A DNA stretch of 64,000 nucleotides from Engelhardtia mirabilis. GTDB lineage: Bacteria; Planctomycetota; UBA1135; GCA-002686595. The stretch covers positions 2,046,001-2,110,000 of the forward strand of contig CP036296.1 of NCBI GenBank assembly GCA_007751255.1. Reading direction: 5' to 3'. Both the position numbers and the translations under genes were made by a program. Positions 9,176-19,423 of this stretch are shown here, in pieces. The first letter of the stretch is position 1; each line of letters starts with the position of its first letter. The notes under the pieces are model-generated. The model saw nothing but the letters and a program-made list of their open reading frames with translations, had not been told where the DNA came from and did no database searches.

Positions 9176-9958
9176 ATGAGCCATTCCGACGACCACGGCC
9201 GCATCATTCACCACGACCTCAAGACCACCGACGTGGGGCGCTCGATCGCGTTCTTCGAAGCCCTGCTCGGTTGGAAGGCGGTCGAGGTCACCCCCGGCGG
9301 TCCCGAGTCGACGCACTTCCAGATGCGCGTGGGCGACCGCATCGCCTGCGCGCTGATGGGCTTGGACGCGGACCTCGGCGTGCCCTCCCACTTCGTGCCC
9401 TACATCGCCTGCGACGACGTGGACGCCGTCTGCGCCCGCTTCGCCTCGGCCGGCGGCGAGGTCCGCATCGGACCGATGGACCTCGGCGAGCACGGCCGCT
9501 GGGCGGTCTGCAGCGACCTCGGCGAGGGTCTGGTCTCGCTGTGGAAGGGCACGGACCCGCCCGCGCCCCGCGACGAGACGGCGATGCCCTTCGGACTGTT
9601 CTGCTGGGACGAGCTGCTCTCGACGGATGCCGCGCGCGACGCGGAGTTCTACGCGGGCGTCTTCGACTACGACGTCAAGACCATGCCGACGCCGGACGGC
9701 GATTACCTGGTGCTCGAGCGCGGCGGCCTGATGCACGCAGGAGTGATGCAGAAGCCGGCCGAGGCTCCGGGACCGTCGACCTGGCTGTCCTACGCGCGCG
9801 TCGAGGACGTGGACGCCATGACCGAGAAGGCCAGGAGCCTCTCGGCCCAGGTCTGGGTCGACCCGCGCGACATCCCGAACATCGGGCGCTTCGCAGTCAT
9901 GGCCGACCCGACCGGGGCCCTGTTCGCGCTCTTCCGTGAGGCCTCGACCGCGAGTTGA
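9176..9958 (+). CDS. Two-domain VOC (glyoxalase/dioxygenase fold) protein
   Basis: 260 aa, ATG at 9176, 55 bp after the sigma-factor stop. Two VOC modules are visible: residues ~10-120 (HHDLKTTDVGRSIAFFEALL, ending in LVSLWKG) and ~130-258 (FCWDELLSTDAARDAEFYAG, ending DPTGALFALFRE). Both halves keep the D-x-x-x-A/S-x-x-F-Y/F helix and the terminal DPxGAxFAL strand typical of the family. VOC proteins bind a metal and act as glyoxalases, dioxygenases or resistance proteins; the substrate cannot be read here. It may be co-transcribed with the sigma gene. Confidence 0.82.
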   Translation: MSHSDDHGRIIHHDLKTTDVGRSIAFFEALLGWKAVEVTPGGPESTHFQMRVGDRIACALMGLDADLGVPSHFVPYIACDDVDAVCARFASAGGEVRIGPMDLGEHGRWAVCSDLGEGLVSLWKGTDPPAPRDETAMPFGLFCWDELLSTDAARDAEFYAGVFDYDVKTMPTPDGDYLVLERGGLMHAGVMQKPAEAPGPSTWLSYARVEDVDAMTEKARSLSAQVWVDPRDIPNIGRFAVMADPTGALFALFREASTAS

Positions 9959-10077
9959 GAGTCGTGGAGCCGATTGACCGGGTCTTGATCGGTGCAAGGG
10001 CTCGAGTCGTCCGCGGCGGGCCCTAGGGTCGAGCCATGCCCGCCTGGGGCAGGACTCGAGGGTCCGAGGAAACAGCG

Positions 10078-11370
10078 ATGAACAGAGGATGGCAGCGGGG
10101 ATCGACGGTGGCGGGGATCGGGGTCGCGGCTCTGCTGCTCGGTGGCGCTTGGCAGGTGGGGCGGGCCGCCCAGGGAGGCGCTGACGGAGGTGACCCTGCC
10201 CGCGAATCGTCGTTCGATGAGCCCGTCGAGCAGCCGAGCGTGGGTGAGCTGGAGCTGCGCTGTGAGCTGGCCATCACCGACGGTCCGCTGCCCGCTTCGA
10301 TCGACGTGATCGCGTGGGAGACCTGGTCGAAGGACGGGCGGATCCGGCGGCGCTCGTCACTCGATCGGGTGCGGGTGCAGCCGGCCGTGGACGGCTCGCT
10401 CGTTAGCCTGACTGTTTCGCTCATCCACCGCGCGTCGGGCGCGGACCTGCCCGACGGAATCGAGCTCGAAGCGCGCGCCAGCGTGCAGCCCGCAGGCGCC
10501 TGCCGGGTGGAGCGTCCCTTCCCGGTCGACGGGAGCGTCCTCGACTTCGGTGAGTTGCGATTGGAGCGGCCGGCCCTGTTGGTCGAGGGCCTGGTGGTCG
10601 ACCGCGGCGGGGGCCCGGTCGAGGACGCACGCGTGACCGTTCGCCATTGGCACCCTCTCAGCCACAGCTGGATGGCCGTGCACGGCAGCCCGGACGGTCG
10701 CACCGCTGCGGACGGGACCTTCAGCTACTTCGTCGACCCGCTCCAGTTACGGGGCGCGGACGCAGCGCCGATGGTCGAGGTCGAGAGCCCCGACGGCCAG
10801 GTCGGCGCGGCCTCGATCCGGGCCGCAGGCGAGGAGCTGATCCTCGAGCTCGGTACGCCCCTGGACTTCGAGTTGCGGGTCCCGCAGCTAACGGGCATCC
10901 GTTCCCGCCTGGAGGTCTTCGCCATGCCGCAGGCCGCGGTGCGGACGTTGTCTTGGCGACTCGTGCCCTGGAGGGTGGAGCGCGGCATCGACCGACTGGC
11001 CTTCGAGGGCCGAATCCCCTTCGAGGGCGACGTCGCGTTCGCCATCGGTGGGCCGGACTGGGTCGGGGAGCCCGCCCCCCTGCGCGTCGTGCCCCGGCCC
11101 GATGGTGATGGCAGGCAGGTCGTGCTCGAGCTCGAGGGTGGACTGTCGAGCGCGGTCGTCGACCTGATCGAGTCCCCGGGCGGCGGGTCCCTGCCCTTCG
11201 AGATCCTGGCCGGCCGTCAGCGTGAAGCGCGCCGCATGGCGGGTCCCCGTCGGGTGTACTTCGGCGGCGAAACGATCCAAGCGACCGTGGTCGCGGCCGA
11301 CCGGCGCGGGCTGGACGTCGAGTTGACCTCCGGCAGCACGGTCACTGTCGAACAGCCCAGCGACTGGTAG
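10078..11370 (+). CDS. Exported protein with a carboxypeptidase-regulatory/CnaB-like domain
   Basis: 430 aa from the ATG at 10078, chosen because it begins a signal-anchor-like segment (RGSTVAGIGVAALLLGGAWQ, residues ~7-26); an upstream ATG at 10036 would only add a charged leader. Residues ~170-240 (LVVDRGGGPVEDARVTVRHW, then DGRTAADGTFSYFVDP) match the pattern of carboxypeptidase regulatory-like, transthyretin-fold repeats. The rest is beta-rich with no recognisable catalytic motif. It stands alone between the VOC gene and the convergent FKBP gene (11493). Function unknown. Confidence 0.65.
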   Translation: MNRGWQRGSTVAGIGVAALLLGGAWQVGRAAQGGADGGDPARESSFDEPVEQPSVGELELRCELAITDGPLPASIDVIAWETWSKDGRIRRRSSLDRVRVQPAVDGSLVSLTVSLIHRASGADLPDGIELEARASVQPAGACRVERPFPVDGSVLDFGELRLERPALLVEGLVVDRGGGPVEDARVTVRHWHPLSHSWMAVHGSPDGRTAADGTFSYFVDPLQLRGADAAPMVEVESPDGQVGAASIRAAGEELILELGTPLDFELRVPQLTGIRSRLEVFAMPQAAVRTLSWRLVPWRVERGIDRLAFEGRIPFEGDVAFAIGGPDWVGEPAPLRVVPRPDGDGRQVVLELEGGLSSAVVDLIESPGGGSLPFEILAGRQREARRMAGPRRVYFGGETIQATVVAADRRGLDVELTSGSTVTVEQPSDW

Positions 11371-11492
11371 GCGCCGCGGCCCCGTTGGGCGCCCTTGCCC
11401 GCGGAACCGACCGAGCGCCGATCGCTCACGAACGACGCGAGGCCGTCGCGATCGCCCCAGGCGCTCGCGACGGCCCCGTCGCCGAAGTCGGC

Positions 11493-13184
11493 TCAGTCCT
11501 CGATCGCGATCACCTGCACCAGGAAGACCAGGTCCTCGTTGGGGCCGATCATCGGGCCGGCGCCCCTGGGTCCGTAGGCCAGGTCCGAGGGGATCCAGAG
11601 CAGCGCCGTGCTGCCGGCCGGGAGCTCGAGCAGGGCTTCGGTCCAGCCCGGGATGACCTGGGTCACGCCGAAGGTCGAGGGCTCGCCGCGTTCGAAGGAG
11701 TTGTCGAACAGGGTGCCGTCGGAGGCCAGCCAGCCGGCGTAGTGCACACGCACCTTCTGGTCGGCGCGCGCCGGCTTGCCGCTGCCGGCGATCACGGTCT
11801 GGATCACCAAGCCGCTGTCGGTGATGTCGGAGCCCTCGCGCTTCGGTTCGACGAACTCGGGCACCGGCAGGGGCTCCAGCACGTCGAGCAGCTCCAGGCG
11901 CCAGATGGTGCTCGCGCCGGGCTCGATGCCAGGCGGCTGGCGCTCGCCGAAGCTCTGCTCCGGCGGAACCTCGGCCACCAGGACGGAGCCCGGCGCCATG
12001 GTGAGCGGAAGCTCCTTCATGAAGGGCAGGAGCAGTTGATCGGCCTTGGCGGTGAGGGAGCCCTGGGGCGTGTTCAGGCTCGAATCGATCAACTGGCCGT
12101 CGGTGGTCCAGTAGGTGAAGCGCAGCTTGAAGGTCTGCTCCGCGGTCGGCGGCGCGCCCTCGCCGGGCTCGAGCGTGAGGCAGCGGATGCCGCTCTCGGT
12201 CACGGTCGCGCCCTCATCGGGCACCGGCACGAAGTCGGGCAGGACCGGGTTGCGCGCCACGTGCAGCACTTCGATGCGCCAGATCGTCGAGTCGCCCTCG
12301 CCGATGCCGGGGACAGCCGCGTCGCCGAAGCCCGCGGAGGGCGGGACCTCGACCAGGGCCACGGTGCCCGGCTTGACCACCGGCAGCAGCTCCTCGATGA
12401 AGGGCAGGGGAGCCTGTTGCGTCGAGCACATCAGAGGACCGTTGTCCCACTCGCTGCAGTCGATCGGCTGTCCATTCGGTCCGTACATGGCGAACCACAG
12501 CTTGACCGCCTCGTCGGGCGCCGGCGCCTCCCCGCTGCCGGGTTCGAGCACCTGGTAGCGGATCCCGCGCGCCAGCATGATCGCCTTCTGCGGGTCGAGG
12601 GGCTGGAACGCCGGGGGCCGCTCGCCGGGCGTGAAGCCGATCAGCTCCACGTCGAAGATCAGGGTCGATCCGGGTGTGATCTCGCCCCGCGACTGGTCGC
12701 CGTAGGCCAGGTCGGCCGGCACCGTCAACTTGAAGCGCGAGCCCGGGCTCATGAGCTGCAGCCCCTCGTTCCAACCCGGGATCACGCGTCCCAGACGAAA
12801 CTTCGCGGTCTCGACCTCGCCGCCCGGCTGCCGCGCCACCCGCGAGTTGTCGAAGATCGTCCCGTCGGTCAGCCAACCGGTGTAGTGCACCTCGACCATG
12901 TCGCCGAGCGCGGGCTTGGGCGAGCCTTCGAGCCCGGGCTCGAGGATCGAATAGACCAGGCCTGACTCGGTCGTGACCGCAGTCGCGCCGTCGGCGGGGA
13001 TCGCCGCGGGCCCGTCTTGAGCCGCGGGCTCGTCCTGGTTCGTTCCGTCCTGGATCGAACCGGCGATCGGCGCACCCGCGACTCCCGTCGGCGTGGCCGC
13101 GGTCGTGAGCGGGATCGAGCCGCTGGCGGCGCCGAAGTGGGGCGCTGCCAAGAGGGTCAGCGCAGTGAGGGTCGAGAGAGACAT
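11493..13184 (-). CDS. Secreted four-domain FKBP-type peptidyl-prolyl isomerase
   Basis: 563 aa from the ATG at 13184; residues 1-21 look like a signal peptide and are followed by a ~50-aa Pro/Ala/Gly/Asp-rich linker. Four FKBP units are visible: ~75-185, ~205-310, ~325-435 and ~450-563. Units 1 and 4 keep the core motifs (VEVHYTGWLTDGTIFDNS and VRVHYAGWLASDGTLFDNS, VIPGW, PADLAYG/PSDLAYG). Units 2 and 3 keep the fold pattern (LWFAMYGPNG, LRFTYWTTDG, E-V-PPSAGFG / PPEQSFG) but have lost the Y-G and VIPGW residues that line the active site. So two probably active and two substrate-holding domains alternate. The likely place of action is the periplasm, folding exported proteins. Confidence 0.88.
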   Translation of the reverse strand: MSLSTLTALTLLAAPHFGAASGSIPLTTAATPTGVAGAPIAGSIQDGTNQDEPAAQDGPAAIPADGATAVTTESGLVYSILEPGLEGSPKPALGDMVEVHYTGWLTDGTIFDNSRVARQPGGEVETAKFRLGRVIPGWNEGLQLMSPGSRFKLTVPADLAYGDQSRGEITPGSTLIFDVELIGFTPGERPPAFQPLDPQKAIMLARGIRYQVLEPGSGEAPAPDEAVKLWFAMYGPNGQPIDCSEWDNGPLMCSTQQAPLPFIEELLPVVKPGTVALVEVPPSAGFGDAAVPGIGEGDSTIWRIEVLHVARNPVLPDFVPVPDEGATVTESGIRCLTLEPGEGAPPTAEQTFKLRFTYWTTDGQLIDSSLNTPQGSLTAKADQLLLPFMKELPLTMAPGSVLVAEVPPEQSFGERQPPGIEPGASTIWRLELLDVLEPLPVPEFVEPKREGSDITDSGLVIQTVIAGSGKPARADQKVRVHYAGWLASDGTLFDNSFERGEPSTFGVTQVIPGWTEALLELPAGSTALLWIPSDLAYGPRGAGPMIGPNEDLVFLVQVIAIED

Positions 13185-13435
13185 CTGGCGTCCTGAGTGA
13201 CTTGGGGCGATCGATCGGTGACCCCGTGCGGGTCGACCGTTGCTTGGGGGCGAGGATCCTAACGGCACCTGGCAGGTCGGTACGCCCCCGGCGCCGCGGA
13301 GTTGGCCCCGATGGGCCGCCGGGGTGATCGGAGTCCGAACGCGAGCCCGTGCCCGGTCGATCGTCGGGCGCGACGGCGTGGACCGCACCGGCTCGGAGCC
13401 GTCGCGCGAGCGCCGGGCGTGGAGCCCTCGGCCCC

Positions 13436-14764
13436 TCAGCGCTCGCCGAACGAGATCGCCAGGGCGCTGCGCTGGGCGTCCGTCGCGGCGCGCCCGGAGA
13501 TTCGCAGCTCACCCTTCAGATCCACGCCGTCGGCGAGGAAGACGCGCCCGTTGGGCTTGGGTCCCGGGCGGTCGCCGGTGTACTCCGGCTCGAGGTCGAG
13601 GGCCACGCCGAATGCGCCGGCTTGGAAGACGTTGTCGGCCTCGATCACGACCCGCTCGCAGGCCGAGATGGCGACCGTGGCGCGGTCGCCACAACCCTCG
13701 GCGAAGCGGAACTCGTTGGAGCGCAGCACCAGCGAACCGTTGGGGAGCTTCTCGCCGCCGTCCCAGGCCACCAACGCGCCGGTGCCGTAGGGCGCGCCGC
13801 CGCGGGTCAACTTGCGGAGGCGTTGATCGAAGCCGGCCTTGTACGTGTTGTCCTGGACCAGGATCGTGCAGTGCTGCAGGCCTCCCGCGAAGGTGAAGGC
13901 CGTGCCGCCCTTGAAGTCGTCCCACTCGGACAAGCCAGTGTCGGAGACCTTGTTGCCTCGCACGACGATCAAGCCGCGACCCGGAGGACCCGAGCGCTCG
14001 CGCGCGGTGATCTGCACGAAGCAGCGCCCCAGGCGCGTGCCATCGATGTTCTCGAGGGTGATGTCCCCGCGCGGGCTCTGCAGGTAGAAACCGTGTTCCA
14101 GCCGCACGTCGCGCACGAAGGCCCGGCCCTCGCGCCCGGCGAAGACGAAGTCGGCCAGGTCGTGGCCGAGGATGCCCCACTTGCTGGAGTTGCCCGTGCC
14201 GGCCACGTGGTCCCAGCCGCCGTCGATCCCGCAGTCGTAGAAGTGGAAGCCGGTGTGCTGTTCGTTGTCGGCCAGGTCGTAGAACATCACCGCCGAGCGC
14301 GTGCCGGCCTCGATCACCACCTTTTCGAAGGTGATGTGGGCGACCGGGAACTGCTGGGAGATGCCGATGGTGTCGCCGCGGCCCTGGGCCTTGAAGCGCA
14401 CGATGCCGCGCCCGCGTACGGTGATCGGCAGCCCGGGTTGGCCGCCGACCGTGCGGGCGTTGGAGGGGTCTTGGTTGTTGAACCCGATCATCAGCGGCGC
14501 GTAGTCACCGGGCTGCAGCTCGATCAGCGCGCCCGGCCCGGCGAACTCGAGGGCCTTGGCCACCGGGTAGGGGGTCTCGATCCGACGCGCGCCGTCGACC
14601 TCGACCCAACCCGGTCCGCACACGATCAGTCCGCCGATCGACCCGCGCTCGGGATCCTGGGGCGCTGGGCTGGGGGGCAACGCGGCGGCGCCCGACGGAA
14701 TGCCGGCGACGAGGGCCAGGAGGGCGGCGCCGGCACGGAGCGAGGGTCGGGGGCGGATCTGCAT
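13436..14764 (-). CDS. Exported right-handed beta-helix protein
   Basis: 442 aa from the ATG at 14764. Residues 1-28 form a signal peptide (RAGAALLALVAGIPSGAAAL). The rest has short, parallel-helix-like turns: ALIELQPGDYAPLMIGFNNQ, ITVRGRGIVRFKAQG, ITFEKVVIEAG and FHFYDCGIDGGWDHVAGTG, ending with acidic and Asn-rich coils, as in pectate-lyase-like or DUF1565-type right-handed beta-helix proteins. No lyase catalytic Arg/Asp set can be assigned, so a carbohydrate-binding or processing role is only likely by fold. It is monocistronic between the FKBP and flavin-oxidoreductase genes. Confidence 0.72.
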   Translation of the reverse strand: MQIRPRPSLRAGAALLALVAGIPSGAAALPPSPAPQDPERGSIGGLIVCGPGWVEVDGARRIETPYPVAKALEFAGPGALIELQPGDYAPLMIGFNNQDPSNARTVGGQPGLPITVRGRGIVRFKAQGRGDTIGISQQFPVAHITFEKVVIEAGTRSAVMFYDLADNEQHTGFHFYDCGIDGGWDHVAGTGNSSKWGILGHDLADFVFAGREGRAFVRDVRLEHGFYLQSPRGDITLENIDGTRLGRCFVQITARERSGPPGRGLIVVRGNKVSDTGLSEWDDFKGGTAFTFAGGLQHCTILVQDNTYKAGFDQRLRKLTRGGAPYGTGALVAWDGGEKLPNGSLVLRSNEFRFAEGCGDRATVAISACERVVIEADNVFQAGAFGVALDLEPEYTGDRPGPKPNGRVFLADGVDLKGELRISGRAATDAQRSALAISFGER

Positions 14765-14850
14765 TGCGATGGTCGTCGGCGTCGCGGCGGAAGGGCTCGA
14801 GCGGAGGCTAGCGCAGGGACGAGGCCCGACCGGGCACAGTTACGGACAGG

Positions 14851-16482
<1,632 letters not shown>

Positions 16483-16494
16483 CGTCGGCGCCGA

Positions 16495-17409
16495 TCAGCC
16501 CTGGTCCGGCGCCTGGGTCGATGCGGCGAAAGGATCGTCTTCGACTTGCTCGCGGACCAGGGGGGCGGGGCGCTCGAGGGTGTAGACGTGGTCGAGGAAG
16601 GGCTCGAGCGCTGCCCAATAGGCGCCGCTGTCCTCGAAGCGCGCCCACAGTGCTCGCGATCCGTGGTTGCCCTCGGTCTCGGGCAGGAAGTACCAGCGAC
16701 CCTCGTTCGGAGTGGAAGGCAGGTTGTCCCAGATCTCCTCCCAGTTGCCGCGCTCGCGGCGGGCGGAAGTCAGGAAGCCCGGTTGGGTCACTCGCAGCGC
16801 GGCGGATGCGATCCAGTCCTTGGGCTTGCCTTCGCGCTCGAAGTAGTCGCCGGGGGCGAAGGCGACCCAGGCGTCCACCAACTCGGGGTGGTCGGCGGCC
16901 AGGCGCAAGACCAGGGCCGAGGAGTAGCTGCTGCCCCAGGCCACGAGGGTGCGGCCGTTGGCGAGGTGCCGGCGCACCGCGGCCAGGGCGGCGACCATGT
17001 CCTGCTCGGCATCGGTGAAGCGCGTCGGCAGTTCCGCCGCCACCGCGCGGGCGTTGGTGGCGTTGACGACGTCGTTGACCGCGCCGCCGGAGCGCTGGTC
17101 CACGGCCAAGCAGTCGAAGCCCAGGAGCACGAGCTGGGGGGCGATCTCCCGGTACTCGCCGCGGCTCCAGCCGGCCTGGTGGAAGAGGACGATGAAGGGC
17201 CGCTGCGAACGTTCCTGGGGCGAGGAGACCTCGCCGACATAGAGGTCGGCGGTGATCTCCAGGCCGTCGCCACTTTGGAACGTGACCGTCCGGTACACGG
17301 TCGCCGGTGCGGACACCGCCGAAGGGGCGGCTGCCGGGGGGGCGGGCTCCTGGGTCGTCGCGGCGAGGGCCGCGGCGGCCACCAGCGTGATCAGCGATGT
17401 GAGTGCCAT
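16495..17409 (-). CDS. Secreted alpha/beta hydrolase (dienelactone-hydrolase-like)
   Basis: 304 aa from the ATG at 17409. Residues 1-18 form a signal peptide, then a Pro/Ala linker (EPAPPAAAPSAVSAPA). The hydrolase core shows VLFHQAGWSRGEYREIAPQL (oxyanion strand), a predicted nucleophile elbow WGSSYSS (the second Ser of GSSYS in the usual GxSxG place), an Asp-bearing loop AFAPGDYFE, and GNHGSRA, which supplies the His. It has the size and order of small dienelactone-hydrolase-type esterases. It lies upstream of and on the same strand as the flavin oxidoreductase (13-bp gap). Substrate unknown. Confidence 0.8.
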   Translation of the reverse strand: MALTSLITLVAAAALAATTQEPAPPAAAPSAVSAPATVYRTVTFQSGDGLEITADLYVGEVSSPQERSQRPFIVLFHQAGWSRGEYREIAPQLVLLGFDCLAVDQRSGGAVNDVVNATNARAVAAELPTRFTDAEQDMVAALAAVRRHLANGRTLVAWGSSYSSALVLRLAADHPELVDAWVAFAPGDYFEREGKPKDWIASAALRVTQPGFLTSARRERGNWEEIWDNLPSTPNEGRWYFLPETEGNHGSRALWARFEDSGAYWAALEPFLDHVYTLERPAPLVREQVEDDPFAASTQAPDQG

Positions 17410-17718
17410 GGTTGGGGGAGAGATCCTACCGCCCCACGGACTCGGGTTCGGGCCAGCCCCGACGGCTTCGACATGGAGCTCCGCGAGGGCAGTGGTCCCG
17501 ATCGAGTCCCGGATGGGCCGCTCGTGGACACGGGCCGAGGGCGCGATCCTCGTCGCGACCGGCCGAGCTCCCATCGGGCGAGGGAGCTGCGTCCGAGCAG
17601 CCCGGGCTCGGGTCGAGGACTACTCGAGACGGTCACTGGGGGGCGCAACTACGTGTCGCCGGGCACCCGACGCCGAGCGGTCTCGCAACCCGCGCTTGGT
17701 GGTGCCAGAATCCCGGCC
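17410..17718. other. Divergent intergenic region without a gene
   Basis: 309 bp between the divergent hydrolase (minus) and SDR (plus) genes. It must hold both promoters; I see no convincing -35/-10 pair, repeat or small ORF with a ribosome binding site. Confidence 0.5.
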
Positions 17719-18507
17719 ATGACTCAGCATGTCGCGCTCGTCACCGGCGGCAGTCGCGGCATCGGCGCCGCGATCGTCGAGGAGCTCGTCACAGTGGGGG
17801 CCGCGGTGATCGTGGCCGCCCGCGGTCTGCAGGACTGCGAACGGCTCTGCGCACAGATCGAGGAGGCGGGAGGTTCGGCGCGGCCCCTGGCTCTGGACGT
17901 GGCGGATCGCTCCTCCCTGCGCGCGGCCCGAGTTCGCATCGAGCAGTTGGCCGGCGAGCTCGGTCCCGTCGATTGGCTGGTCAACAACGCCGGGATCGCC
18001 ATCAGCGCGCCGCTCCTGCGCGGCACGACGGACTCGGGAGAAGACCTCTACGAGCGGCACCTGGCGGTCAACTTCCACGGCCCACGGCTCCTGGTCGAGG
18101 CGCTGTTGCCGGGCATGCTCGAGCGGGGCGCCGGCCGCATCCTGGCGATCGCTTCCTCCGCCGGGCTGGTGGGCTATCCCTATGTCAGCGCCTACTGCGC
18201 GTCCAAGCATGCCCTGCTCGGCTTCACCCGCGCCGCCGCGCTCGAGGTCGGCCCCAAGGGCGTCGCCTTCGGCGCCATCTGTCCGCACTACGTCGACTCG
18301 CCCATGCTCGCCGCCTCGATCGCCAACGTCGTGGCCAAGACCGGCAAGTCCGAGGCCGAGGCGCGCGCATTCTTCGCATCACAGAATCCGGGCGGCGCCC
18401 TGGTCCAACCGTCGGAGGTGGCCGGAGTCGCTCGCCAGTGGCTCGAGTCGGGACCGAACGGCGCGGTGATCGAGTTGGACGGCGCTCGTCAGCACCTGCG
18501 CCAGTAG
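17719..18507 (+). CDS. SDR-family NAD(P)-dependent oxidoreductase
   Basis: 262 aa from the ATG at 17719, chosen because the Rossmann signature begins at residue 9; the longer in-frame ORF upstream is antisense read-through. Motifs: TGGSRGIG (nucleotide binding), NNAG, SSAGLVGYPYVSAYCASK (catalytic Ser, Tyr-x3-Lys) and CPHYVDSPM after the active site. A close family relative sits at 39968, which shares the unusual HYVDSPM/YYVDSPM segment and the NPGGxLxxxxEVA tail, so the two are probably paralogues with related acyl-CoA or alcohol substrates. It is monocistronic, 219 bp before the tetR gene. Confidence 0.88.
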   Translation: MTQHVALVTGGSRGIGAAIVEELVTVGAAVIVAARGLQDCERLCAQIEEAGGSARPLALDVADRSSLRAARVRIEQLAGELGPVDWLVNNAGIAISAPLLRGTTDSGEDLYERHLAVNFHGPRLLVEALLPGMLERGAGRILAIASSAGLVGYPYVSAYCASKHALLGFTRAAALEVGPKGVAFGAICPHYVDSPMLAASIANVVAKTGKSEAEARAFFASQNPGGALVQPSEVAGVARQWLESGPNGAVIELDGARQHLRQ

Positions 18508-18578
18508 TGGTCCAGGGCACCAGTCGCAGAGGGAGGGGCGCCGTGGCGGAGCGACCCGCCCGCCCAGCTCGCGGTGGA

Positions 18579-18594
18579 ACCAGATAGTTCTGGT
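18579..18594. promoter_or_regulatory. Inverted repeat ACCAGA-N4-TCTGGT
   Basis: A perfect 6-bp inverted repeat with a 4-nt spacer lies in the SDR-tetR gap, 133 nt before the tetR start. It could be a second regulator-binding site or part of a weak hairpin after the SDR gene; there is no further support. Confidence 0.3.
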
Positions 18595-18688
18595 CCAGCG
18601 CCGCGAACCCCGAAGTTGCCTGCGAGGTCAGAGCGGTGGGGGGCCGGTAGGGCGCTTGGAGCCCCTCCCACGAGTTCCGAGACTTGAT

Positions 18689-18717
18689 TTGACAGGGCTA
18701 GACGACCGGTCTATTTT
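18689..18717 (+). promoter_or_regulatory. Sigma-70-type promoter of the tetR/RND operon
   Basis: TTGACA at 18689-18694 and TATTTT at 18712-18717 are separated by exactly 17 bp and end 9 bp before the tetR ATG. In such GC-rich DNA this AT-rich pair stands out. The transcript would start very close to the ATG, so it may be nearly leaderless. Confidence 0.7.
18699..18713. promoter_or_regulatory. Predicted TetR operator overlapping the -10 box
   Basis: TAGACGACCGGTCTA has half-sites TAGAC and GTCTA around a 5-bp centre, and contains the perfect palindrome GACCGGTC. It resembles NemR-type TAGACC-N4-GGTCTA operators. It fills the promoter spacer, so bound repressor would block RNA polymerase; autoregulation by the TetR protein encoded directly downstream is the simplest reading. 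Confidence 0.65.
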
Positions 18718-18726
18718 CCCGCCCCC

Positions 18727-19356
18727 ATGTCTCGCCCGAAGACTCCCCTGGACGAAGGAGCGACCTCCGAAGCGGTTGGCACGCAGGAGCGAATCCTCGC
18801 CTCCGCCCACGACATCGTCAGCGCCAAGGGCTTCAACGGCTCGGGCCTGAACGAAATCCTGCAGCGCGCCGGCGTCCCGAAGGGCTCCTTCTACCACTAC
18901 TTCGCGTCCAAGGAGGCTCTGGGGGTCGCGCTGATCGAGCGCGCCCGCGATGAGCACCTCGAGCACATGGGGCCGCTGCTCTCGGACCGGGGGATGACCC
19001 CGTTGCAACGGCTGCGGGCAGTCTTCGATTCGGGCTTCGAGGAGTGCAGGGACAGCGGCACATCGTGTGAGTGCCTGATCGCCAAGCTCGCCCTCGAGAC
19101 GTCGAATCTCAGCGACTCGGTGCACGCCGCGGTCAAGGGCGCCTACCAGCAGTGGAGCACGGGGCTCGCCGGAGTCCTGAAGGAGGGGCAGGCGGCCGGT
19201 GAGATCGCCGCGCGGCACGACGCCGACCACCTGGCCAACGTGCTGGTCATGCTCTGGATCGGGGCGACCACGCGCATGCAGATCGAGCGCAGCCTGCAGC
19301 CACTCGAGGACTTCCTCGACTTCGTCTTTGGGACCCTGCTCCCGCATTCACCCTGA
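18727..19356 (+). CDS. TetR-family transcriptional repressor
   Basis: 209 aa. The N-terminal HTH is classic: TQERILASAHDIVSAKGFNG, then LNEILQRAGVPKGSFYHYFASKEAL. The C-terminal half (residues ~85-205) matches the AcuR/NemR-like ligand domain (DSGTSCECLIAKLALETSNL, with Cys residues suited to sensing electrophiles). The ORF is preceded by a strong promoter with an embedded palindrome. It heads the efflux genes that begin 67 bp after its stop, so it probably represses the whole unit and releases it when a reactive or toxic ligand binds. Confidence 0.92.
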   Translation: MSRPKTPLDEGATSEAVGTQERILASAHDIVSAKGFNGSGLNEILQRAGVPKGSFYHYFASKEALGVALIERARDEHLEHMGPLLSDRGMTPLQRLRAVFDSGFEECRDSGTSCECLIAKLALETSNLSDSVHAAVKGAYQQWSTGLAGVLKEGQAAGEIAARHDADHLANVLVMLWIGATTRMQIERSLQPLEDFLDFVFGTLLPHSP

Positions 19357-19423
19357 CGACCACGCATTCCAGTCGGTGGGGCAACGCGCACCAAGATCAT
19401 CGACCCAGTCGACTTGCATACCC

